DNA from: Sycobia sp. Sy_11
Lineage: Eukaryota; Arthropoda; Insecta; Hymenoptera; Epichrysomallidae
Length of the DNA stretch: 64,000 bases
Assembly: GCA_018907035.1 (NCBI GenBank)
Contig: JACCIC010000178.1
Span: 558,001-622,000 of the forward strand
Direction of reading: 5' to 3'
Part shown: positions 55,867-64,000 of the stretch, piece by piece
Layout: each line of letters begins with the position of its first letter
How positions within the stretch are numbered: position 1 is the stretch's first letter
Translations under genes and position numbers: made by a program
Notes under the pieces: model-generated
The model's database searches: none
The model's input: the letters and a program-made list of their open reading frames with translations, nothing else
Told to the model about the DNA's origin: nothing

Positions 55867-56028
55867 CGTTCAAAAATGCTTTCTCTATCAAAAGAAAACA
55901 ACCGGCCGGTCGCATAATCAATATATTTAGAAATCAATAAATCTCTACTGATCTCCTTCTCCATGACAATATTAACAATTGGTTAATTAACTCAGGTATC
56001 TTTTTAATTATTAATATTCTTATAGACA

Positions 56029-56062
<34 letters not shown>

Positions 56063-56280
56063 CTATATATATAATGTGACAAGTAAATAATAAAAAGAGT
56101 AGTTATAATTAAAAATAAAATATTATATTTAATATATAATATTACTTGTATTATAGTAAATTGATTATATTATAATATATTTGATATATTGCATTATATT
56201 TAATTTAAGAAATCATGCAAATTTTATTAATAATTAGAAATAAATTTAATAACAATTATATTTATATTTGTTACACGTTA
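55867..56280. other. AT-rich sequence with an AT microsatellite
   Basis: An (AT)n run lies at about 56032-56060. Nothing else is recognised. Confidence 0.5.
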
Positions 56281-56945
56281 TAATTTAATAGTGCGACTTT
56301 CAAACGGCGGAGATAGCACGGTGCGAATAAGCTGAAAAGACAAAAAGGCATATAAGATTCAAAATCAAATTTCTTTTTTTCTATTACTTATTTAAATTTG
56401 TAAAAATAATTTAAATTTGTAAAAATAAGACTTTGCTTTCACAGCGGACTTTGGTGACAAGGTCAAGAAAACGAATGGCGTTGTCACCAATAGAATTTTC
56501 ATTAATAAAGTACAAAATTTAATTAAAAATGAAAAAACTATAAATTATGAAATTCGATCACAGAAAGGAGAAATTTCAGTTCAATTTGCGGGTTGAGCCA
56601 GAGCGAGGAGTGAAAATTTTAAATCAAATACAGAAGTATTCCAATTATTTGCTGACAAGTTGGGCAGCCAAGAGTCTACGCGAGTTGAGCGTAGAACAGT
56701 GGAGAATTCAAAAGAAAAATGTAAGATAAAAGTCAACATTTTACACGACCGAACCTGATTGCGGGTTAAGCAATGAGGGACTAAGACGGGCTGGGCCAAA
56801 GCCCCGCTTGTGTAAACCAAATAACACACAGGCATTCTTGGCTAGGGCGAAAAGAGTCCTGTCACAGCCTGAGCGACCAGGTGCTGAGGCGGGCTGAGCT
56901 AGAGCACGAAGTAGCTCTCACCAAGGTCCTCCTGCTACATGGTGT
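56281..56945 (+). repeat. Degraded relative of the hairpin-rich LTR (copy D)
   Basis: Shares module pieces with copies B and C: GCGGGTTGAGCCAGAGCGAG near 56588, CGAACCTGATTGCGGGTTAA near 56750, GAGCGACCAGGTGCTGAGGC near 56869 and TAGCTCTCACCAAGG near 56914. One stem is still visible: TTTACAC (about 56741) with GTGTAAA (about 56812). The GC-rich front of the LTR is absent. It is a distant or truncated member of the family. Confidence 0.6.
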
Positions 56946-57488
56946 TCGAATAGGCGAATATCGAAATTCTGTTTATTAGAAAATTTTGTAATCACTTATG
57001 ATGATTGATTATTGTTATAATATTGGACTGTGAATTTGGTTTTTAGGATCGAAACTTAATAAGCGTTGATAATTAAATTTGCTACGGTCATAGTAAATAT
57101 GTAATATGTAAATTATTGATATCTATTAAAAAAAGTCTTGTCAACTGCTAGTAAAATTAATTTAATTAATAAATAACTGCTTAAAACTTTTATCTTATAA
57201 ACATTGTTTCACAAAATTTTATTATAAATAGATGATTCTTTTTATTCAAAGAATATATTTTGAAATATAAGTAAACAAACTACGCAAATTATATGGATTT
57301 TTGCAATCTAAATAAATTTATTATATAATGTTTACAGTACTAAAATGATTTTTTTTACTATATATTGAAATAATCTGTTTTAATAGTATTTTAGGTTAGT
57401 GTATTGAAATGAGTAGTAATAACGCTTCAAATCTCATATCTAAGATATTTAACTTTTTAAAAAATATTTAGCTTTAACATATTTAACA
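56946..57488. other. AT-rich sequence
   Basis: No feature recognised. Confidence 0.45.
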
Positions 57489-57907
57489 GTTTGACTACAG
57501 TATTTTGCAATTAGATAATGATTATAATATCTTACAATAGTAATTGTTTTTTTATTTATTGTGAACTATTAAATAAAAACCTATTGATTATTATTGAACA
57601 AGTTAATTTTAATTGAGTACATTTTTCAATTTGTTAAATATTTTTAAATATAATTATTTATTATCTGTATTTTCCACAAATATTAAAAGGAGATTTTTTA
57701 ATGAAAAATTTCTAAAAAACGATTGTGCCACTCGAAACGTTAATATCATTTAATTATTGTTAAATAAATTGAGAATTGTACTCAATTAAAATTAATTTGT
57801 TCAATAATAATCAATAGGCTTTTATTAAATAGTTTACAATAAATAAAAATCGTTACTAATTTAAGATATTATAATCATTATCCAATTGAAAAATACTGTA
57901 GTAAAAC
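57489..57907. mobile_element. MITE-like palindromic element (about 150-bp arms)
   Basis: The left arm (57489-57640) and right arm (about 57761-57907) are inverted copies. Examples: AGATAATGATTATAATATCT (57512) against AGATATTATAATCATTATCC near 57863, and CCTATTGATTATTATTGAAC (57580) against TTCAATAATAATCAATAGGC near 57801. The loop is about 120 bp. Outer ends read GTTTGACTACAGTA and TACTGTAGTAAAAC. No coding. The arms are nearly identical, suggesting a moderately recent insertion. Target duplication not identified. Confidence 0.85.
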
Positions 57908-58439
57908 TTTTAGTAATTTCTTATATAGTTATACACATATATTATACTTTGTAACACATATAGGAATTTCTTCTAGAGAGAAAATTGGAGTGAAAAAGAA
58001 AAGAAAAGAGAGAGATGGAGATAGCAGTATATTGTAATAAGGAATATAATATAATAAAAAAATTTGAAATATTATAAAAACAAACCTGTGTGCTGTAGTT
58101 CGTAAAATTTTCTTTCTAAAAGTAGTTTGGTGATTCGGTAGCAATATTATCTATACAATTTTTTTATTCATTTTAAATAATTTGGGATTTATTGTGTGAT
58201 AATATTGTATTATCGACCAGACTATTATTATCTTTGATAATACTTTTGAGTTGAAAATACTGTACCACTATTGTCTTAAATAGATTCTTGACAGTATTTT
58301 CGTTTTATATAAACTCAGGAGAGTTTATATTATAACGTGAAAAATATATTTTGATTCTCTCCTTTGAACGTTGGCTTGCAAATTTCGGCGTCGTTATTTA
58401 AGTTTGGTGTATTTTCTTAGTCATCATATTCATTTCGCA
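57908..58439. other. AT-rich sequence
   Basis: No feature recognised. A short inverted pair TATAAACTCAGGAGAGTTTATA occurs near 58307-58330, a small hairpin. Confidence 0.4.
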
Positions 58440-58940
58440 TTTCGTTAGAAAGTAGTTTTATTGGTTTTAAATAATATAAAAAGTGAATCGTTAAATAATT
58501 CAAACACTTTATATATTTACTATAACGAAGTATAAGTGTAAGAGAGAAAGAAAAAAACATCATAGATTCGTATGATACAAGAATAACAAGCGTGCAAGTA
58601 TAACTCGGTAGTAGTTATTCCGGGTCTCCATAAAGCGGCGCCCTTGTTACTTAGTCAATCTAATAGACCTATCAACTTTCTCTATTGCACCCTGTGTGAG
58701 TGGAAACGCGCGTTAGTATAGTGTGGGTGCATAATAAATAGGATAGGATATTATTTACTATAATTTTACAAAATTTCATAAATCTAAAGATTTTTGTTTA
58801 TTTAAATAAATAAATTTTTCTTTTATTATCTTTATTTGTAATAGAAAATATCTTGATATCCCTTGTACCTGATTATTGTCTCGTGCTTTCCTGAATTATT
58901 GATAATATATTAATATAATTTATTATTATATGTATACGAA
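58440..58940 (+). repeat. Diverged solo LTR related to gypsy copy 2
   Basis: The sequence GTAGTAGTTATTCC, GCGGCGCCCTTGTTACTTAG, then CCCTTGTACCTGATTATTGT and ATTATTGATAATATATTAAT follows, in order, the reverse complement of the copy 2 LTR (for example CCCTCTGTACCTGATAATTA and ATTAATATAATTTATTATTA). It is in the opposite orientation to copy 2. No internal sequence is attached, so it is a solo LTR or LTR fragment. Boundaries are approximate. Confidence 0.6.
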
Positions 58941-59500
58941 TCATATGTTGGGTCAACCTTCCGGGAGGAACGTAATGAAAAATTTAAGAATGTGAAAAGC
59001 AAATCTTTTAAAAGATATTCAATAAAAAATAATTTGTAGGATATTTTTACTAAATTCTTTTCATACTATTGGATTCATTTATTTCTTATATTAAAGAAAA
59101 TAACAAATTCAAATTTTAAAAATGAAAAATGTCAAACGAAGAAAAAAGTTAATTATACAGATTTTTCAAGCTCAAAATATAATTAAAATTGAGGAATTTT
59201 CTATTTATTATTAATTAATTTAACAAATTTTTATTAAAAAAAGTATCAGTAGAATATATTATTTCTAATAAAAAGTTTGTTTTCGGAAGGATTATTTATT
59301 TATTTAAGAATGAAAATTTTTATTTTTAGCACTATATTTAAAGAGCTTTATCATTTGGACTTTTTTTCTTAATACACGATCAATATTTCGGACAATACAA
59401 GTAAAAATATGTCATGCGCGCGTTTTAGCCTATTTTGTACAGTAGTGTGGCGTGGAAGCGCGCGCATATAAATACGAATATATAAAGATATATAAGGTAT
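58941..59500. other. AT-rich sequence upstream of the third gypsy
   Basis: Shortly before the LTR a pair ATGCGCGCGTT (about 59414) and AAGCGCGCGCAT (about 59457) is inverted, and TATATAAG-type sequence follows at about 59481-59498, possibly a replaced promoter. No gene recognised. Confidence 0.35.
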
Positions 59501-60322
59501 AAAAGGTTTTCTCTCGTGAGAGCAGTTGTGTAGTTATCAGGTACAGAGAAACACGACATGTTCATTCGCCCGCGCTCTCGTTCTGTAACCGCAGGGAATT
59601 TGCGGAAAAATTCGCATTTTCGTACGTTCGACGCGACCAGCGATATCGCAGGCTGCTTTATCGAGGCTGAACACAGTGTCCGGACGACCGGGCATCGAAC
59701 AGTCGCTCGAGGCGACGGACCGGCGGTTCCGCTTGCGCACCGTCGGCAACTTGTTGCACCGAGTCGGGGGTTCGATCCTTGATGCGCCGCGAGAGGTTTT
59801 GCCGCGAGTGACACGCGTATCATCCGACGGAATAGAGAAAGTGTACGCCTTTCGTTGCTTCTTTAATCGCGTATGTGTGTGTGTGTGTGTGTGCCGCATC
59901 CCGACCGCCCTAGTCTCCCGTCGACCTACTATCGAGGAGGGATGCCTCCCCGTCGGCCGACGGTAAGTACCAGCGACCGGTGCTGATTTTCTTGCGTATG
60001 AAACAAGTAGTTCTCCGTCGGTGGACGGTGAGTCTGCTCACACATCAAATGCGCATGAGCACGAGGGAGAGAGAGACAGAGAGAGAGAGAGAGAGAAAGA
60101 GAAATGGTGTGTGTGTCGGAGAGCTTATTCCCCTCGCGCTGCGCCTCCCACAGGAGCCTCCCCTTCTTTTTGTATAATTAAACTTAATTAGTGATTTTAT
60201 CCTGCCACGTATTTATTTACTCGCCTTTAGCCGCGCCTCCTTTTCGAATCCTAACTACTGCACTTTGCTATCCCAGCACATCGGTAAGCGTGCGTCTGCG
60301 AAAAGCACGCAACCCCGTTACA
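59501..60322 (+). repeat. 5' LTR of gypsy copy 3 (R/U5 part)
   Basis: First 100 bases match 63902-64000. The 285 bases that lie before this point in the 3' LTR (63617-63901) are not found upstream of 59501, so the U3 part of the 5' LTR has been lost or replaced. It ends GTTACA before the primer-binding site. A (TG)n run at about 59874-59893 and a GA-rich run at 60062-60099 lie inside. Confidence 0.75.
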
Positions 60323-60340
60323 TGGCGTCCAACGTTTTGG
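60323..60340 (+). other. Primer-binding site of gypsy copy 3
   Basis: TGGCGTCCAACGTTTTGG directly after the LTR end GTTACA. It resembles the tRNA-Lys type primer site (TGGCGCCCAACGTGGGG) with a few changes. Confidence 0.65.
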
Positions 60341-60628
60341 AGGCAAACTTTTGGTTTTGAAAGTAAAAAAGTTTTAAAGTAAATAAATGATCGCTTCGTT
60401 TCCGAATGTCTTGAAAGAAAATCGGCGAAGCAAAAATTAAAGAAAAATCACAAGAATTGTGATTTTTCTTGTACATTTAAACACATTTAAACACACTTGT
60501 AACATTTAAACGTGTGTTCCAAAGGAAAAATAAAACAGTTGGCTTTATTTTCGACTTCAAGAAACATTTTTAAGCTATGAAAAACCTCAAAAATTCTAAG
60601 AAATTCCAAAGCAAATTTATAACCGAGT

Positions 60629-60692
<64 letters not shown>

Positions 60693-61188
60693 TGTATGTG
60701 TATATATATATACACGCATTATTCCGGAAAATATATCCGGTATTTTCTTTGCATGCTAGTGTGTATGTTGCAGCCATATAATTTAAATATAAGAAAGTGA
60801 GCGCAAGAAAGATATTTTTCTACAGAAAAATACTGAAAACAGAAAACTTGTTGAGCTAGCGTTCAACGAGGTTACGCGATATTTATATATCGAAAATGAT
60901 ATCCATATATTTAAAATATAAAGAGTTATAAATGCTTTTATCAATCTTCTTATGCAAGAATTTTGTTGCTAAGTTCTCGCCTTTTTTTCAAGTGTGCTTG
61001 TGCTCACTTGGTATTGGTGTGCGTCCGAGTTAGGACCGATGCAACAACCGGCATTTTGGTACCAAATAAGATCTCTCTCTATCCTATTGCGAGAGCATAA
61101 AATCGAGATAGATGCGTGTACGCACACACAGCTGCTCTTAGTAAATAGTATTGCTTAGTAAACGTAATTGCGGCAAATAAAAATACAA
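60341..61188 (+). other. Leader with a (TG)n microsatellite
   Basis: A long TG run lies at about 60635-60684 with interrupted continuation to 60700. Otherwise AT-rich, and no coding sequence is seen. Confidence 0.6.
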
Positions 61189-61614
61189 ATGGAGGGACAA
61201 CAGCACCAGGTAAGGCCCAGGCAAGAGGTGGAAAATTGGGTCGCTTATCTGGAGGTTCAAGAATTGAAAGATGCTCTGAACGCTACTGAACTAAAGACAG
61301 ACAGCTCGAGATTCCTGAAGTGCGATCGCCTCTGTCGATGGCTCATGTCCGAGCGCACGGCAACCGATTTTATAGCATCGAATCAGTCAAACACCGATAT
61401 GGCTTTCGGACAACGGCTCCACCTATGCCGCTCGTTCATTGCGCAAAAATGCCAAGAACTGAGCACGTCAGTTATTACAAGCAATTTTGATGCGACTATT
61501 GCACATCCACTACTGTCAGTAACTGTTATAGTACAACGCCAGCAACCAATCGAAAGAATGGTAAAAAAGCAACCAATTCTAACGCGCTCGTATATTGAAG
61601 GGATATCCGACTAG
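61189..61614 (+). pseudogene. Gag N-terminal part of gypsy copy 3
   Basis: I take ATG at 61189 as the start (a TTG at 61168 extends the frame but is not a start). Open to TAG at 61612-61614. Encodes about 141 residues: QEVENWVAYLEVQELKDALN, LKCDRLCRWLMSERTATDFI and FGQRLHLCRSFIAQKCQEL. The mix of charged and leucine-rich stretches suggests an N-terminal coiled-coil/helical gag domain. No capsid core or zinc knuckle follows, so most of gag is missing or frameshifted. Confidence 0.55.
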
Positions 61615-61849
61615 CGTGCACACGTCGCATACTCGCAGGAGCAAATTCGAACTCATACGGATAAAGTGGAACAGCTGACCGAAATCGGTTTCAGTCTGTT
61701 TAATCGCCTGCCAGCGGCAGAATCTAGTATAAGGCTAGATCTGCACGGTGTTCACGATTAATGAACGCCCGTAGGTGAACTTCTGAGATACGTTCACGCT
61801 AAACTACGTATGGACCCCGACGCACCAATGACGTTTTTGCGTACGAACT

Positions 61850-62560
61850 TTGCAATACGAACTTTGCGTCGCCATCCTTCTGAATGTCGAGGAGGACCTT
61901 TATGTAGGTGTGAATTTTGTACGTGTCTTCAGAGCAGTTGTCGACCCGTGCAGCAAGAAGCTCTATATCAAGGATGCAGAGCGAGCGATGACGCTCGACT
62001 TGGCGGGCGTGGCGATGACACACGTCACAGCCTTCGCATCTGTCGTCTTAGTCGATATACAGCAATTAGAGCTCAAGCAACTCGATCAGCTGCTCGCTCG
62101 AGTGCTGTCCTGTGACGATGAGCCTCTCGGGTGCACGACGTCGACAGAGCATGAAATAAATGTCGGGGCCGCTCGACCTATTCAACGGTATTACCCAGTC
62201 TTTCAAAAAATTGAGCGAAAAATGCACGAGCAAGTCGATGACATGCTCAAGAGCGGAGTCATCGAGCCATCGACGAGCAGGTCGTTTAGCCCCGTCGTCA
62301 TGATTTAGAAAGCCGATAGCAAGTATCCCTTCTGTGTTGATTTTCGGAAAGTCAACGCAGTATCCCATGCAAATACCTACCCACTACCTTAGATGGATAC
62401 CATTCTGCGCAAACTGCAAAAGGCAAGATACATCTCCACGCTCGATCTCAGCAGTACGTATTACCAAATACTACTGCATCGAGTGTCGAGGCCGATCATT
62501 GCGTTTGCAGTGCCGGAAAAGGGACGTTTTCAGTTCGCCTGGATGCCATATGAGTTGAGC
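61850..62560 (+). pseudogene. Protease end and RT of gypsy copy 3
   Basis: DLYVGVNFVRVFRAVVDP matches the protease C-terminus of copy 1 (DCYVGANFTRAFGTVHD). RT starts after a linker with EINVGAARPIQ and KIERKMHEQVDDMLKSGVIE, SFSPVVM before a TAG at about 62307, then CVDFRKVNAVSHANTYPLP, ISTLDLSSTYYQILLHRV and PEKGRFQFAWMPYELS. Stops interrupt at several points. Confidence 0.85.
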
Positions 62561-63420
62561 TAGGCCGACGCCACCTTTCTACGACTCATCGACCGTATGA
62601 TCGGGCCCGAGGTCGAGCCTTACGCGTTCTCTTACCTCGACAGCTTAATTATACTGATAGAATCGTTCGCGGAGCTCTTGAAGTGGCTTGAGCATGTGCT
62701 AAAGCGCCTAAGGGCGGCAGGGCTCACGATAAACCACGAGAAGAGCGAATTTTGCCGGATCGACGTGAAGTACCTCGGCGTCCTGCTAAACTATGAAGGT
62801 TTTAGGACCGAGCTGGCGAAGGTCGAGCCGATCCTCGCATATTCGGCCCTCCGTAATCCACAGCAACTACCGCGCTTTATGAGGATGGCCTCCTGATATC
62901 GCAAGCTTTTGCGCGACTTTACGAGCACCGCAGAGCCTCTGATGCGGCTCACGAAAAAGGACTGCCATTATGACTGGGGCTGAGAGCAAGAGCACGAGTT
63001 TGAGCGGATGAATGCGCTCATCATGTCTGCATCTATTCTGCAAAGACCACGCTTCGAGGAAACGTTCGTTGTACAGACGCATGCAAGCAACACGGGCCTT
63101 GGCACTGTGCTACTGCAGGTCATCGTCGGAGACGAGCGAGTGCTCGAGCTTGCAAGCCGGACGATGACCTCCGGCGAGCGCAACTATAATGTTATGGAGC
63201 GTGAGTGTCTCGCCGTACTCTGGGCCGTACAGAAGTTTCGGCCGTACTTGGAAGGCGATCACTTTCAAATGATAACCGACCATAGGTCTCTTTGCTGGAC
63301 CCGACGGGCCGCCTCACCTACTGGGCGTTTGAATACAAGGACACAGCTACGAGGTTAGAATCGCAAAGGGGCGCTGAACTACATGCTCGAAGCTCTCTCT
63401 CGTGTGCACGGAGAAGACAG
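62561..63420 (+). pseudogene. RT active site, connection and RNase H of gypsy copy 3
   Basis: The frame at 62597-62896 includes the active-site block FSYLDSLIILIES where the usual YLDD is YLDS: the second catalytic Asp is replaced by Ser. The thumb (LKRLRAAGLTINHEKSEFC, KYLGVLLNYEG) follows. RNase H at 63008-63358 has VVQTHASNTGLGTVL (usual QTDAS has D changed to H), NYNVMERECLAVLWAVQKFR (Glu kept) and FQMITDHRSL (Asp kept). Both catalytic domains are therefore damaged. Confidence 0.85.
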
Positions 63421-63616
63421 TCCAGAGCTCTGCGGGCAATGATGCCAGAGGGATCGACGGATACTTAATATTTGCAACGAAGATGTCGTCCAGAAGGATC
63501 AGTCGTCTTATTCCATCTGGAAAGTAACAAGCGCGCAGCTTTACCACTGCCGGCCTAGCCTGACGACCGGCTGTGACATCGAAGATGTCCCCTGTGCTCT
63601 TCGGGGGGGGGGGGGG
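63421..63616 (+). other. End of gypsy copy 3 internal region with G-rich polypurine tract
   Basis: A run of 14 G (63603-63616) directly precedes TGTGCTGAAG. A polypurine tract of this kind primes plus-strand synthesis and marks the 3' LTR start. Confidence 0.75.
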
Positions 63617-64000
63617 TGTGCTGAAGAATAAATGAAGAGGTCTGCTAATGAAAAGGTGTACGATTGTTGTTTTCCCTGTCACTTTCTTCCTACGCGTCCG
63701 TGCGTCCGAGTAGCAGAGATGATCAGTACTTCCTCCTTGGCCGGCGTCTGGAGGGGGGTGTGAAGGTTGGTACGCTGCACCGCGCGAGCAGCGGTCGACC
63801 GTGTGTGTCCGCGCAGATGTAAACAAAATCGAGCCGGGCTCGAGTTTGTGTGCTCGAATAGGAGGACATGCATTAGCCGCTGCGTGCAGACGAAAAGAAA
63901 AAAAAGGTTTTCTCTCGTGAGAGTAGTTGTGTAGTTATCGGACAGAGAGAAATACGATGTGTTCATACGCTCGCGCTCTCGTTCTGCAGCCGCAGGGCGC
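63617..64000 (+). repeat. 3' LTR of gypsy copy 3 (partial)
   Basis: Starts TGTGCTGAAG after the G-tract. From 63902 it matches the 5' LTR at 59501. It contains the expected U3 (63617-63901) lost from the 5' LTR. It runs out of the window. Confidence 0.75.

Larger units (their letters stand above)
59501..64000 (+). mobile_element. Ty3/gypsy element (copy 3), 3' end cut by window edge
   Basis: Order: 5' LTR part (59501-60322), primer-binding site (60323), leader, gag (61189), protease end and RT, RNase H, polypurine (G) tract at 63603-63616 and 3' LTR from 63617 to the window end. The 5' LTR matches the 3' LTR from AAAAGGTTTTCTCTCGTGAG (59501 and 63902) onward. Many stops, and the RT active site is mutated. 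No integrase was found between RNase H and the polypurine tract, so that domain is missing. Confidence 0.85.

Noticed and set aside
59425..59899. Minus-strand frames of 120-132 codons
   Set aside because: They are antisense to a gypsy LTR containing a TG repeat; no protein similarity recognised.

Overview
The window looks like nuclear DNA of an arthropod, most likely an insect (an ant or another hymenopteran is my guess). It is AT-rich, has long introns, and is packed with decayed and nested transposable elements of insect type: mariner, Ty3/gypsy, an R1-like LINE, a tRNA-derived SINE and foldback/MITE repeats. I see no bacterial-style genes, no rRNA and no CRISPR array. The species assignment is inference; the element families are read from protein motifs, terminal repeats and target-site duplications.

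Only one host gene is convincingly recognised: the last five exons of an O-GlcNAcase (Oga) gene on the + strand (exons ending at 10854, 26887, 27162 and 27398, with the stop codon at 27619-27621). Splice phases agree across all four introns. The first visible intron is about 15.9 kb and holds a gypsy remnant, a mariner nested inside an older mariner, a MITE-like repeat, and a deleted gypsy element with long, hairpin-rich LTRs. No upstream Oga exon was found in the first 10.7 kb.

Layout: 0.2-2.8 kb, a 1.1-kb perfect-style palindrome and a separate half copy; 7.2-7.4 kb, a SINE with target duplications; 8.0-9.25 kb, a decayed mariner; 10.7-27.6 kb, the Oga 3' part with its TE-filled intron; 27.6-30.2 kb, AT-rich sequence with nothing recognised; 30.2-33.1 kb, retroelement gag/protease debris and a Mutator-like fragment; 33.6-37.8 kb, two blocks of a 60-bp satellite and two copies of a dispersed repeat; 38.6-41.1 kb, an R1-like LINE with internal loss; 41.6-48.0 kb, a gypsy element whose ~1.5-kb LTR is interrupted by an intact mariner; 49.9-55.9 kb, a minus-strand gypsy with both LTRs; 56.3-58.9 kb, LTR-like fragments and a MITE; 59.5-64.0 kb, a third gypsy whose 3' LTR runs off the window.

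The most unusual structure is a series of hairpin modules inside the long-LTR gypsy family (26171-26524, 43656-44115, and a degraded copy near 56.6-56.9 kb). The stems differ from module to module but stay complementary, while the loops repeat the same core. The only element that appears capable of coding for a complete protein is the mariner at 42349-43635 (345-aa transposase, intact D,D34D triad, matched inverted repeats, TA target duplication).
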